A stretch of 64,000 bases of DNA from the IMG/VR virus record IMGVR_UViG_3300032322_001069, positions 1-64,000 of that record. One strand, given 5' to 3'. The notes below the pieces were generated by a model that worked only from the letters and a program-made list of their open reading frames with translations, searched no databases and had not been told where the DNA came from. This DNA is from a virus. Both the position numbers and the translations under genes were made by a program. Of the stretch, positions 34,368 to 43,838 are shown in pieces. Each line of letters opens with the position of its first letter. Within the stretch, counting starts at the first letter, position 1.

Positions 34368-36008
34368 TTATTCCTCGGTGAACCAAAGCGCATTATCCTC
34401 ACGAATGGCATTTTCTGGCATTTCTGGACCCATAAAAAATGTCGTATTCTCCTCGTCTTCTTCAGCTTTATGTATGATTTTTTTCCGTTGTAGTTCAATG
34501 ATCTCCTCAAAGTAGCCTTGGCGGGTTAGCCATCCAAAAAGAACAAGACACATAACCAAATCGTCCGTATAACCATCATCGGCGCAAAATGTCTGGTGTT
34601 TCGAAACAAATGTCATCAATTCTTGAATGATATCAAAATCTCTGACCAAGAGCCTATCTTGCTCAATTAAATTTTTTAAAACCGCACAACCCAGTTTTTT
34701 GACCGCAGAGCTGGTTCTTACGCCTCTTTGTTTTGTTCCGCGACCGAATCCCAAGGTTACTTTTTGTCCTGCGCGTCCCATCATCTGAGTCTGAATGATA
34801 TTTTCATACTCATAATCTTCATGCATGGCATCGGCAATCTGACCGCCGATATCGTTTACTTCAATCAGTAAGTGTGCGTTATTATATTTTATTGCCAGGT
34901 TGTAAAGTTCTGGTGGAACATCAAATGGAGATATAAGATTATTTCTATACCTCGCCACAACCTTATGAGGTTTTTCGGTGGAATCAACCACCACCATAGC
35001 CGTATAGTCTCTACCCTGACCTCTGGCGACATCGACCATGATGAAGTATGCATGGCCCTCAACTGGCTCGTCGTAGATATAAAGACCTCCTGGCTCCTTT
35101 GCCAGAGGTTTATCAAACTGAAGCAAATTTAGTTTGCTGGCACTAATCAGGGTATTTGACGAACCAAGGAACGAACATTCGAATTCCTGATCAAACTGCT
35201 GTTCGCTGGTCTGGGCAATCATCTGCTGCTTCCACTGCTCGTCACGCAGAGGCCCACCAGCGTACTTAGGAACCTGTCTCCAGGATACCTCTATTGGTAT
35301 GTACTCGTTCTTGCCCTCCTCGCCCTGCTTCCTTGTAGCCCCCTTCCAGAAGGAATAGAACATGTTGAGTCCGTTTGGGGTGGATACCATGAATACCTTC
35401 GTTGTTTGACCGGAGGTAATTGTAGGGTAAACTGAACTGAAGAACTCTTCTGCTATGTTTTGAGAGACATGGGCAAATTCGTCCAAGAAGATGAGGTTGA
35501 ATGATCCACCACGAACTGCCGATGAGGATGTGGCCGATGCCATGACCTTTGAGCCATTCTCAAGCTGAATGGATGTCTTGTTCCATTCGATGATGCCCTG
35601 CTGAAGCCATTTGGGAAGATACTCATAGGCCAGACGAAGACGGCCAAGAATTTCTCTAGCCGTATTCATCTTGTTGGCCAGAATACCGACGCTCATGCTC
35701 TGGTTGAAAAGAATATAGTGAAGAATGAACGCAACAATCGTTGTGCTCTTACCAGACTGACGCGGCAGCTTGGCAATAATATAACGATTGTCATGCATCT
35801 TGTTAATCATATCCTCTTGGTAATCATATAACTCAAAAGGAACAAGACCTTTATCAAGAGATACTACCTTGACATATTTCTTAATAAAGTAAATTGGGTC
35901 TTGGGAGCAACGAACATATTCCCGAATTTGTTCTTCGGTGAAGTCAATCTTTACTCCAGATTCTTTTAGATTTGGATTACCTAAGTAACCCTTAAATTTC
36001 CTTGACAT
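34368..36008 (-). CDS. 17: Terminase large subunit gp17
   Basis: 546 aa. The ATPase domain has Walker A LPRQSGKST (81-89), Walker B LIFLDEFA (172-179) and coupling motif VSTPNG (208-213). The nuclease domain has 'MVDVARGQGRDYTAM' with Asp326 and 'LLIEVNDIGG' with Glu383. It cuts concatemers and pumps DNA into the prohead through gp20. It overlaps gp16 by 17 bases. About 35150-35750 appears more GC-rich than the flanks, which could reflect recombination or codon selection. Confidence 0.98.
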   Translation of the reverse strand: MSRKFKGYLGNPNLKESGVKIDFTEEQIREYVRCSQDPIYFIKKYVKVVSLDKGLVPFELYDYQEDMINKMHDNRYIIAKLPRQSGKSTTIVAFILHYILFNQSMSVGILANKMNTAREILGRLRLAYEYLPKWLQQGIIEWNKTSIQLENGSKVMASATSSSAVRGGSFNLIFLDEFAHVSQNIAEEFFSSVYPTITSGQTTKVFMVSTPNGLNMFYSFWKGATRKQGEEGKNEYIPIEVSWRQVPKYAGGPLRDEQWKQQMIAQTSEQQFDQEFECSFLGSSNTLISASKLNLLQFDKPLAKEPGGLYIYDEPVEGHAYFIMVDVARGQGRDYTAMVVVDSTEKPHKVVARYRNNLISPFDVPPELYNLAIKYNNAHLLIEVNDIGGQIADAMHEDYEYENIIQTQMMGRAGQKVTLGFGRGTKQRGVRTSSAVKKLGCAVLKNLIEQDRLLVRDFDIIQELMTFVSKHQTFCADDGYTDDLVMCLVLFGWLTRQGYFEEIIELQRKKIIHKAEEDEENTTFFMGPEMPENAIREDNALWFTEE

Positions 36009-36411
36009 CCTCTACCACCTTCGCATCAATCATTTCTATAGATTTATTCTTACTTCTTTCAGGGTTGATTAGATCCTGTAGATCACTAGTGGAGCCTATG
36101 AAGAATGAATTATTGTTTGTTGTTTTTATAGTGGTCTTATTTGCTTCGTTCTTTATCTTTTCAAGATCTATTAGATCTTTATTAATCTCAGACATTGTTT
36201 TCAGCATTTGAGTTACCACTTCGTATGCTCTGGGAGAATCGCCTTCAGTTGCAACTTTCATAATCCCTTCAAGAGCAAGCTTTGACTTCTCAATAATGTC
36301 GTACATATTGCGCTTGGCAAATTCAAAGTCCTTGTCTGGAGTTTGCTCAAGTACAATTTCTTTAGATTTTTTTGCTTCTTCAATATTAAAAAATTTATCA
36401 AGATTTTCCAT
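35992..36411 (-). CDS. 16: Terminase small subunit gp16
   Basis: 139 aa (T4: 164). Helical, charged, with 'RAYEVVTQMLKTMSEINKDLIDL' as the central coiled coil typical of gp16. It forms oligomeric rings that recognise DNA and stimulate gp17. The overlap with gp17 and the order 15-16-17 support the call more than sequence identity does. Confidence 0.9.
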   Translation of the reverse strand: MENLDKFFNIEEAKKSKEIVLEQTPDKDFEFAKRNMYDIIEKSKLALEGIMKVATEGDSPRAYEVVTQMLKTMSEINKDLIDLEKIKNEANKTTIKTTNNNSFFIGSTSDLQDLINPERSKNKSIEMIDAKVVEDVKEI

Positions 36412-36414
36412 AAA

Positions 36415-38163
36415 TTAACCTAAACATAGTTGATTTGCTACTTGTGTTATTGTAAATGTTCTAGATCCGACACTTGCACCATTTGTAATTCTTAAAGTAT
36501 AAACAAATGTTCCAGAAACATTAATACCACAGGCATTTAAATCTGTTACAATTGCACTGATTATTGCGGTATATTGGCCACTAGAAACTGAAGTTACACT
36601 ATTTGCAACTGTTGTTGTGTATATTATATTTGAATCAGAATCCAAAACTTGTATAGTAGTATTTGGATTTGCGTATGATGGTGCGCTCCATGTCATTCTA
36701 GATTGAAGCAAGGCATTAGATCCAGGTATTTTATAACTAGCAGTTAATGCAGGATTGACTGTTAATGTTATTGGACAAATTGCAACGCCATCGACATAAT
36801 TTACAATAAAAGAAACACTATCGGTCAATGCTCCATTTTCGACCTTGAATGTCCAAGCACTTAAATCGTTATAAACTGCACCACATGTACTTAGATCATT
36901 TGCTATTGCAAGAACAATATCGTCTATATCTTCAAATACCAATCTTTCTACGCCAGCATTTACAACCTTAGAATAGATCAAATTGTCTTCATCATCGAAA
37001 ATTTTAGCAGCCGTAGTAGCTCCTAAAACATTACTTTCATCCCAGAACAATTGTGTTGTTAATAGACTGTTTTGACTTGGCACTGAGTAATTCAGCAACG
37101 GCAAACCTGTATTAATCAACAAGCTTCTAACAGGCTCACACACTCCAGTACCATTAAAGCTATTGATTTTAAATGTCTTCGAATCACTGAGTTGACCGTT
37201 TTGAACAATCAGAGTGTAGGTTCTAAGACCAGTTACTACAGTACCGCAAGCGTTTAAATAATTCGCAATACTTTCAAGAACATCATTATACATCGCAGTT
37301 GTTAATGATTGTCTTCCTGCTTCTGTTGCTCCGGAATATAAAACTTCAGAATCATCGTTCAATACCAATACTGTTGTTGTTGAATTTGGAACATTTTCTT
37401 CTGTCCATATAAGATTACTAAACAAAACTTCTGTATCTGCTGGATAGTTATAATTAAATGCAGGGAGACTTGAATTTATAGTCAATGAGGTTACTGGAGG
37501 AACATAGTCTTCAGTCAACAAGTCAGCAATTCTTAGAGATGTGCTTGTTGGTGGATTGCCAGACTTTATTTCCCCAAAAACATAGCTGCTGGCAACAAAA
37601 ACCATAGTGCCGACGAGTATTCTTCTATTGTTGGTTAAAGCCCCTTCATAATCATCAAGAATTCTGAAATCTCTATAATTAATAGGAACATTTATATCAT
37701 TATATAATTCGTTGAAATTAATTCTTATATTGAATTCGGGATTGAAATATGGCAAAATTTGTTCTGCCATCTGAAGAATTTCTTCCATGCTTCTTGAATA
37801 AAAATAAACACGAAACTCTATATCAACTGGAGTTTCAGCAAATGATTTATAAGAAAGCCCAGAATTATCCATTCCCGTAGCTACTCTTAACTTATTTCTT
37901 TTTCTATTACGATCATATGCTACAGTATTCATCTCAAAACTCAAATATGGTAAATTGATTTGAGTTTTTACTTTATCTGTAATTGAAGAATTTGATTCCA
38001 ATCTTCTTAGAAATTTTTCCTTTGAAGCAAAAGTAATTGGTACTTTTATGTTTTCTTCTACTCCAGTCGTATCATTTTTTCTTGTTACATAAATTTGGTC
38101 AAACAATGAACCAAAGGCAACTACCAGTTTTCTAATAGATTGGTTGTTAAATGTATTGAACAT
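36415..38163 (-). CDS. 15: Tail terminator gp15 with three appended repeats
   Basis: 582 aa, more than twice T4 gp15 (272). Residues 1-200 are gp15-like: 'IRKLVVAFGSLFDQIYV', 'LPYLSFEMN', 'YFYSRSMEEILQM' and 'RDFRILDDYEGAL'. Residues about 225-580 are three tandem repeats of about 120 residues, each with 'NACG' or 'STCG' and a second Cys. The pairs are Cys306/342, 427/463 and 545/580. Each repeat reads like an Ig-like or decoration domain. gp15 caps the tail tube and sheath and joins the neck, so the repeats would project at the head-tail junction. Confidence 0.9.
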   Translation of the reverse strand: MFNTFNNQSIRKLVVAFGSLFDQIYVTRKNDTTGVEENIKVPITFASKEKFLRRLESNSSITDKVKTQINLPYLSFEMNTVAYDRNRKRNKLRVATGMDNSGLSYKSFAETPVDIEFRVYFYSRSMEEILQMAEQILPYFNPEFNIRINFNELYNDINVPINYRDFRILDDYEGALTNNRRILVGTMVFVASSYVFGEIKSGNPPTSTSLRIADLLTEDYVPPVTSLTINSSLPAFNYNYPADTEVLFSNLIWTEENVPNSTTTVLVLNDDSEVLYSGATEAGRQSLTTAMYNDVLESIANYLNACGTVVTGLRTYTLIVQNGQLSDSKTFKINSFNGTGVCEPVRSLLINTGLPLLNYSVPSQNSLLTTQLFWDESNVLGATTAAKIFDDEDNLIYSKVVNAGVERLVFEDIDDIVLAIANDLSTCGAVYNDLSAWTFKVENGALTDSVSFIVNYVDGVAICPITLTVNPALTASYKIPGSNALLQSRMTWSAPSYANPNTTIQVLDSDSNIIYTTTVANSVTSVSSGQYTAIISAIVTDLNACGINVSGTFVYTLRITNGASVGSRTFTITQVANQLCLG

Positions 38164-39101
38164 TAGTAATTGCCCTCTGAGAACGGATCAGTTTGATTAA
38201 AATTAATTATAGGAGTATCGTACTTGCTTCCAGAGCCAGTAAATCCTCTTTGATAATCTAGAGGAGGATTTTCCCCATCCGCATCTCCTAGTATTGGATT
38301 TATCAAACCATAATTTCCCGTATTGTCTGTTGATAGCAGTCCGAATGTTGCTCCGGTATTTACTCTGGTTATTACGGTTGGATATCCGAATGTAACTCCG
38401 TCTAATGCCATTATCTCCAACTCAAGATTATCCTCATTGAGAGTAGAATCAAGTAGTCTGAAATATGCAGTAGTTCCAGCTAGGCTACCAGTAACATACA
38501 ATTTTTCTCCCAGCGTGAGATTTCTATATGCATTCTGGAATCCAGCTGTATTGATGTTTGCCAAGAAGACATATGTACTTTGTTTGACATCTTCCACGGT
38601 ATCCATTTCGCTGTTGCCAGTATTGAACTCTTCGGCAGAATAGGTGAAAGTTTCGCAGAATAAACTATAAACATATAGTTTGTCCAACTGGTAGAATGGA
38701 GTTTCATGTTCTACAAAGTTGACTTCAAACATTGTTTTTGAGAGGGGAAAATAAATTATATCACCCTCTCTTGGGCGAACGATAGTGGAATTATGCGTAG
38801 TTACTTCGTTCGTAAATCTTTTTCTACTTACTACTAAATTCACTCTATCTTTTACTTCAAGACCAAATTTTGTAATTACATCTGTACCATCATAACCAGT
38901 AATAGAGGCAAGATACATTTCAATTGGATATGCCTTTGTAAATTTATTGAGCTGATCTTCTCCAAAAAGTCTATCAAGATTTACAAATTCTCTTGGAATG
39001 TACCAAACATTCTGGCCCATCATTTTGATAATTTCAATAATGATATCTTCAGAAACATTCTGTTCGCTTGATTGAAATTTGAAATAAGGATTACGAGCCA
39101 T
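38163..39101 (-). CDS. 14: Neck protein gp14
   Basis: 312 aa (T4: 256). 'NVWYIPREFVNLDRLFGED', 'FTKAYPIEMYLASITGYDG' and 'FGLEVKDRVNLVVSRKRF' are the conserved neck-protein segments. With gp13 it closes the filled head and docks the tail. It shares one base with gp15 and has one base to gp13. A Gly/Asn-rich C-terminal extension contains 'YQRGFTGSGSKYDTP'. Confidence 0.95.
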   Translation of the reverse strand: MARNPYFKFQSSEQNVSEDIIIEIIKMMGQNVWYIPREFVNLDRLFGEDQLNKFTKAYPIEMYLASITGYDGTDVITKFGLEVKDRVNLVVSRKRFTNEVTTHNSTIVRPREGDIIYFPLSKTMFEVNFVEHETPFYQLDKLYVYSLFCETFTYSAEEFNTGNSEMDTVEDVKQSTYVFLANINTAGFQNAYRNLTLGEKLYVTGSLAGTTAYFRLLDSTLNEDNLELEIMALDGVTFGYPTVITRVNTGATFGLLSTDNTGNYGLINPILGDADGENPPLDYQRGFTGSGSKYDTPIINFNQTDPFSEGNY

Positions 39102-39102
39102 T

Positions 39103-39906
39103 TTATCCCGTCATCATATCTGGAGGAAGTTCATAAGCAGAGATAATTTGATCTTCAAGGATAGCTACTTCTCTTTCAGCTTCTGCTAAAATAGTACCTC
39201 CTCTTAGAGCAACACCACCCGGTAAAGCAATACCATCAAATTTTGATAAATTTTGTCCCCATTGCTTCTTTACAAGAGCAGTAAAATATTTCTTTAACAT
39301 TCTATCATTAAAAATTTCTGTGTAAACATCAGGATTTAAATTTACATAAGCTTCAACAGTGATATATGTTCCCGCTGAAACTGCCGTCCAATCCATTTCA
39401 ATGTAGATTTTATTTGTAACTTTATTAAAACGAACGGTTCTTTCTGGATCGAACATCATTTCAATAAGGCGAATATATCTTTTTGTTATATCAAAATTTG
39501 CAATTGGTGAAGAATTAACAAAACCTAAATTGGTATTAATGCCGTAAACATCGTTTAATGCTAATTGATAGCGAACATCAAACAAATAATTACTTGTTAA
39601 AGTTCCAAAAGGAAGAATCCTTATTACTGATAAAATATCGTATCCTGTGGGACTACCCGAACTTGAACCTACAATTGGTCCTAAGTTATTTGTATCGATA
39701 TACTTGTTTGTAATATCCTGAGCAGTAAGCTGGTAAGTAAAAAATGCCCTCTCAACCCCATCAAAATGGCGTTCTGAGAAGAATTGTAGAGCATCATCAA
39801 GCCTATCCTGGGCTTGTTGATAATCTACATTTATTTCTACAACCGGAGCACCTAGCTGCCGGAAAGCGTATTGAATTATCGATTCTCTGGAGTTTGGTTG
39901 TGCCAT
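39103..39906 (-). CDS. 13: Neck protein gp13
   Basis: 267 aa (T4: 309). 'IQYAFRQLGAPVVEINVDYQQAQDRLDDALQFF' (quoted in part: AFRQLGAPVVEINVD, RLDDALQFF), 'VRYQLALNDVYG' and 'WGQNLSKFDGIALPGG' are typical. It forms the connector ring under the portal with gp14. CATAAATA lies seven bases before the ATG but too close to be a convincing late promoter. Confidence 0.95.
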   Translation of the reverse strand: MAQPNSRESIIQYAFRQLGAPVVEINVDYQQAQDRLDDALQFFSERHFDGVERAFFTYQLTAQDITNKYIDTNNLGPIVGSSSGSPTGYDILSVIRILPFGTLTSNYLFDVRYQLALNDVYGINTNLGFVNSSPIANFDITKRYIRLIEMMFDPERTVRFNKVTNKIYIEMDWTAVSAGTYITVEAYVNLNPDVYTEIFNDRMLKKYFTALVKKQWGQNLSKFDGIALPGGVALRGGTILAEAEREVAILEDQIISAYELPPDMMTG

Positions 39907-39928
39907 TTAGAGTATTTATGCACAGCCA

Positions 39929-40489
39929 TTACTTCGGAGTCTCCTTATTCTTCTCTACGGTCTGAAGAGCATCAATCACATCTGCAACTTCTTTTGGTGT
40001 TTCTGGAGAAGTTACTTCTACCTTTTGAACTTCCATGAAGTTCATGTTCTCGACATAATGTTTTCTGCTTTGTGGCTCATTTGCTTCATGTGGCTGACTT
40101 GGAGTATAGTTTGAGAATCCAGGCATTCCGATAGGACAATTTACCTTTGGATAATCAAGTTTACTATATTCCTGGTCGCTGCCGTTGAGCCATGTGGCCT
40201 TTCTATCTCCACAGCCACAGGCTCCACAAAAGAACTTTCCGTCTGTCTCTGATTTTTTTAGATGGCTACACGGAGGCAATTCTCCTCCCTGTCCTTCATT
40301 ACCAAAGCAACTTAATACTCTAAGTTGCTTTACGGTCTTATCGACCTTCTTATCTTTAAATCCACGCGATGCCATAGCCATGGCATAGCCTTGGATCATA
40401 CTAACGGACTTTTTAATTTTTGATTGTTCTAGTGGTGAGTCTGAAAATTTCTTCTTATTTGCACAATTACAAGGTTTCTTTTCACTCAT
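39929..40489 (-). CDS. Cys-rich putative zinc-binding protein
   Basis: 186 aa, not recognised. Cys residues come in pairs: PCNC near the start, 'PPCSHLKK', 'FFCGACGCGDRKATW' and 'VNCPIGMPGF'. A similar arrangement (C..C, FC..CGCG, then CP) is in the 171-aa protein at 61585-62100. A structural zinc site is likely. Basic N-terminus and an acidic Pro/Glu-rich tail. It sits between baseplate and neck genes, which is odd for a nucleic-acid or redox protein. Confidence 0.75.
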   Translation of the reverse strand: MSEKKPCNCANKKKFSDSPLEQSKIKKSVSMIQGYAMAMASRGFKDKKVDKTVKQLRVLSCFGNEGQGGELPPCSHLKKSETDGKFFCGACGCGDRKATWLNGSDQEYSKLDYPKVNCPIGMPGFSNYTPSQPHEANEPQSRKHYVENMNFMEVQKVEVTSPETPKEVADVIDALQTVEKNKETPK

Positions 40490-40497
40490 ATAATTCC

Positions 40498-41205
40498 TCA
40501 GATTGTTGTACCATTAATATATTTGATAGTCAAAGTAGATCCAACAGCATTAAAACTCAAAATTCTATTGAAGGTGTCGTTGTTAAATCCTGAAGCTCCT
40601 GTGATCTGAGCAGCAGAGAAACTGATTTGATATCTATCCGCTCCACAAATGCTTGTGTTTGGAGCACCGCTTGAATTGTCGCTAAGTGACGAATCATCAG
40701 TGCATGTAATATAATCTATCCCAAAAGAAAGTCCAGCGTAATATTCTACGCTTGCTGTGGGGCTAATTCTTACAGTTTTATCTGTATTGTTGTAAACCCA
40801 GTCCTTCACGCCAGAGGGTAGTGTAGCTAGATACCAACCTTCTCTGAAGGATATAGTGATACCGTTAGAGCTATTGAAGGTATAGCCGACCAATGGAAGG
40901 GCTGTACCGCCTTGTGGGTGGCTCTTGGGGAATAGGGGAGTAGAACCATCCCAGGCTGGACCTTTGGCTGTAGTGCCTGCCAAATGGCTAGTCCATTCAT
41001 GAATCATATTCATGTTTAGACTATTCTGAAGGAACAAAATTTCTTGCAGTTCGTTTAGTTCAGATGCCTGTAGTTTGCTACCAGCCTTGAACGCCACCAT
41101 AGAATGGTTTTTCTTGGTGGTAGAATCAACACTTCCGCCCCATGTTCTGCTTGAATAGGGGTAATTAGTTAATGGAAATTGATCGTCAAAGGGGTATGCG
41201 GCCAT
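40498..41205 (-). CDS. Virion protein downstream of gp8 (baseplate/fibre region)
   Basis: 235 aa, not recognised. 'FKAGSKLQASELNELQEIL' resembles the N-terminal helix found in some phage tail and fibre proteins. The rest is beta-rich with Trp and Gly. In T4 this position holds gp9-gp12 (baseplate and short-fibre proteins), so a fibre-socket or baseplate-periphery role is inferred. One base separates it from gp8. Confidence 0.75.
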   Translation of the reverse strand: MAAYPFDDQFPLTNYPYSSRTWGGSVDSTTKKNHSMVAFKAGSKLQASELNELQEILFLQNSLNMNMIHEWTSHLAGTTAKGPAWDGSTPLFPKSHPQGGTALPLVGYTFNSSNGITISFREGWYLATLPSGVKDWVYNNTDKTVRISPTASVEYYAGLSFGIDYITCTDDSSLSDNSSGAPNTSICGADRYQISFSAAQITGASGFNNDTFNRILSFNAVGSTLTIKYINGTTI

Positions 41206-41206
41206 G

Positions 41207-43069
41207 TTAGATATTGAATATTAGGTTAAATGTATTTTCCGACTGAATAAGTGTATCTGTTGTGAACAATACGGTACAATCACTCATATTTATACTAGGT
41301 CCAGTAATTGATGTTACTGTAAAACTAGAGGTGACTCCACCGCTAAATTGTACGGTGTATGAACCACCAGTACCAATTGCGTAAGCATCATAGGAAGAAA
41401 TTTCAACAGACCCGGAAGTACTACCAGCAAAAACACCGAATCCTAGATTGAAACTAGAGGTTGGTTTTCCTGGAACAAATGCTCTTGATCCGCTGCCTAT
41501 GGTCTTTGTTGCAGATGTTTTATTTGTTAAGTAATTTACATCAATTGGATCGCTAAAGTCTGCAACGAAATCTCCTGGAGTAACAGAATCGATACCTCCC
41601 GAAATAGAGGTAATAATTGCCGAGGCACTTGCCTTTATAGGAGCCTTTGAATAACTTCTAGCACCGTCAGATTGAATTCTGTATCCGCTGGAATTCTTTA
41701 GACCCGTTACCAAGAAAGCCGACTCAAAAGAATACGAGGCTGGAGTATTAAACAGCGTATTGATTTCCGCTTCTGAAAGTTCTACTGCTACAGATATTTG
41801 CGTAGTTCGCAACAAATCATAAATTTTAAGGTAAGATTCGTTTGAAATCGGAGCAAGATTGAACTGAATCGAAGCTAAACAACTTGAGGGATCGGTCGGT
41901 GCTCCCTGAGAGCCAAGAGAAGCAATACTAAGATTTCCAGTTACGAGAGATGGTGCTTCAACATAAGTACAATTACTTGATGTTAATTGGTTTGTTAGAT
42001 AAACTCCAATAACTTTATATCGATTGATACCACCAACAAATTCTGTTTTCAAATAAGCTTTGCATGATCCTATAGTACCATCAGTGTCTAGATTTATTTC
42101 AGGATCTTCTATATCAGAATAATATGTAACATCACTTCTATCGTTAAACATTACGCTTAGAATACAACCAGATGGAATAGCAGTAAGAATATCTGTATTT
42201 TGTCTATAAACATTACCAGCCGTATAACCTCCAGATCCTCCAGCATTGAACAAGGCAAGAGGAGTAACAGTAGAATAAGTAGCTCCGCATGGAGTGCAAC
42301 CGGAGGGACCAGAAATATTAAAGAATCCGCCGTATTCGGTGGAGGTTACGGAAGGTAAAAATACCCCTTCAAAGTCTAATTGGCTGGCTAAATATCCGCA
42401 AGTCCAGCGATTAGGAACTTTGTAAGATGCTACGATATCACCAGCATTATATGTCTTTCCTGTTACTGGTTCTATCCAGGATTCAGTGGCATATAGGCAG
42501 CAAGTACCAAAGGTAAGTCCAGTTGATCCTCCACCTGTTGGACCAGTAGCATCTAGAGTAGAACCTCTAAAATCAACTAAAGATTCAATACCAGTTACTT
42601 TGATATAATTTGAAGATATTGGAGCTGGATCATAGTTTACTTTTACCCAGCTATACCCATCTCCCATGTTAATTACAGTACCATTCGAACCGCTTGGTGC
42701 AAATTTGCTCGGTGCAGAATTATTTCTAGTAGAGAGTTTATTGTAATTTGTATCACCAACGCACAAATATAGCTCTTTTGTGGTCGAATTGAAGCAAAGG
42801 CTATTTGTTATAGTTGGATCTGTATAGTCAAAAACTTTAAATGTTTTTGCTGCAACCCAGTCGTTTCGGGTAAAAACAGCAGATACATTGTCTAAGGTGA
42901 CTCGTTTTATAAAGCTAGCTGAATTAGCGACATCCTTCGAAACTCTGCTGCTCTTATCGGCATATCCAACTTCAACTACGCCAAAGCCAGCATAGTAATC
43001 CCAATACAAAGAATCAGTCAAAAAATTACTTACAGCTTCTGAATATCTGTTGGACGAGTCATTTGGCAT
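41207..43069 (-). CDS. 8: Baseplate wedge protein gp8-like
   Basis: 620 aa, longer than T4 gp8 (334). Residues 1-160 match gp8 of T4-like phages: 'DWVAAKTFKVFDYTDP', 'YLCVGDTNYNKLST', 'PSGSNGTVINMGDGYSWVKV'. The larger C-terminal part is unfamiliar and has paired Cys (GTCCLYATES, SGCTPCGA). gp8 dimers link wedges. The gene follows a gp7-like gene, as in T4. The start has no strong Shine-Dalgarno; TATAAATA overlaps the upstream stop. Confidence 0.8.
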   Translation of the reverse strand: MPNDSSNRYSEAVSNFLTDSLYWDYYAGFGVVEVGYADKSSRVSKDVANSASFIKRVTLDNVSAVFTRNDWVAAKTFKVFDYTDPTITNSLCFNSTTKELYLCVGDTNYNKLSTRNNSAPSKFAPSGSNGTVINMGDGYSWVKVNYDPAPISSNYIKVTGIESLVDFRGSTLDATGPTGGGSTGLTFGTCCLYATESWIEPVTGKTYNAGDIVASYKVPNRWTCGYLASQLDFEGVFLPSVTSTEYGGFFNISGPSGCTPCGATYSTVTPLALFNAGGSGGYTAGNVYRQNTDILTAIPSGCILSVMFNDRSDVTYYSDIEDPEINLDTDGTIGSCKAYLKTEFVGGINRYKVIGVYLTNQLTSSNCTYVEAPSLVTGNLSIASLGSQGAPTDPSSCLASIQFNLAPISNESYLKIYDLLRTTQISVAVELSEAEINTLFNTPASYSFESAFLVTGLKNSSGYRIQSDGARSYSKAPIKASASAIITSISGGIDSVTPGDFVADFSDPIDVNYLTNKTSATKTIGSGSRAFVPGKPTSSFNLGFGVFAGSTSGSVEISSYDAYAIGTGGSYTVQFSGGVTSSFTVTSITGPSINMSDCTVLFTTDTLIQSENTFNLIFNI

Positions 43070-43073
43070 ACTT

Positions 43074-43081
43074 TATTTATA
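43074..43081 (-). promoter_or_regulatory. TATAAATA before gp8, doubtful promoter
   Basis: An exact late -10 octamer on the minus strand, but it includes the upstream stop codon and ends only four bases before the gp8 ATG, so transcripts would be leaderless. May be chance in an AT-rich junction. Confidence 0.25.
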
Positions 43082-43838
43082 GTACCAAAGTGCTAGGTGA
43101 ATATCTCTCAGCAGCGTTAATAAAAGTTACAGAACTCTTCTGGCCCTTGATAAGATCAAATCTAATTCCAAGAGGTTTCATTAGAGAAATGAAATCGTCT
43201 TGGTATTTCTCAGGAATATAAGCAGTTAGAATAATTGCAAATTCCTGTCTATTTCTGCCTTCTGTTAAATAATCGGTGTTTAGAGTACCTTGATTCAATA
43301 CCATTGTATCATTAACACCGAAAGTGATGCTATAATCATCAAGAATCGAATCAAAGAATGTCTGGATAAAATATTTAAACGAATCTTGATTTCCTTTATT
43401 TACTATAAATCTTTTCTTGTTAGAAATCAAGAATTCTCTAAGTTCTTTATCGTAATCTTCTCCAAAATCATCGAAATCGAAGTCTGCAAATAACGACTTA
43501 TAAGTTTCTTTGATGGAGGCAAAATTTGTGTAAAAGACATTTTGAATGTCTTCATAGTTTGGATATAAGTCAAGTCCACTAGTAGAAAAAACCCAATCAT
43601 AATACCGCTGAATTAATTCTATAATTTTGATATCAGAATCAGTTTTTGATTCTTTTACTAGCCACGAAGGAAATTGGTGTTCTACTGAATAGAAAAATTT
43701 TCTATCAGTTGAGGCAATTGTTGCTAGATCATATTGGGAATTTAATACCCCCAAAGCATATTCACAACCCGCATCGACATTATATTGGGTGATATTGGCT
43801 GTGGCCCCAAGATTTGGATTTGTGAAAAAGAAAATCAT
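43077..43838 (-). CDS. Baseplate wedge-like protein (gp7 position)
   Basis: 253 aa. 'SNKKRFIVNKGNQDSFKYFIQTFFDS' (key words FIVNKGNQDSFKYF) is a motif found in gp7-like and related baseplate proteins of large myoviruses, where it precedes a fibre- or wedge-docking part. An acidic stretch 'FADFDFDDFGEDYD' occurs near residue 125. T4 gp7 is 1032 aa, so this would be only the N-terminal-like module. It overlaps gp6 by ATGA. Role by position and motif. Confidence 0.75.
   Translation of the reverse strand: MIFFFTNPNLGATANITQYNVDAGCEYALGVLNSQYDLATIASTDRKFFYSVEHQFPSWLVKESKTDSDIKIIELIQRYYDWVFSTSGLDLYPNYEDIQNVFYTNFASIKETYKSLFADFDFDDFGEDYDKELREFLISNKKRFIVNKGNQDSFKYFIQTFFDSILDDYSITFGVNDTMVLNQGTLNTDYLTEGRNRQEFAIILTAYIPEKYQDDFISLMKPLGIRFDLIKGQKSSVTFINAAERYSPSTLVL

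Noticed and set aside
39913-39920. CATAAATA before gp13 as a late promoter
   Set aside because: One mismatch and only six bases from the ATG, leaving no leader.
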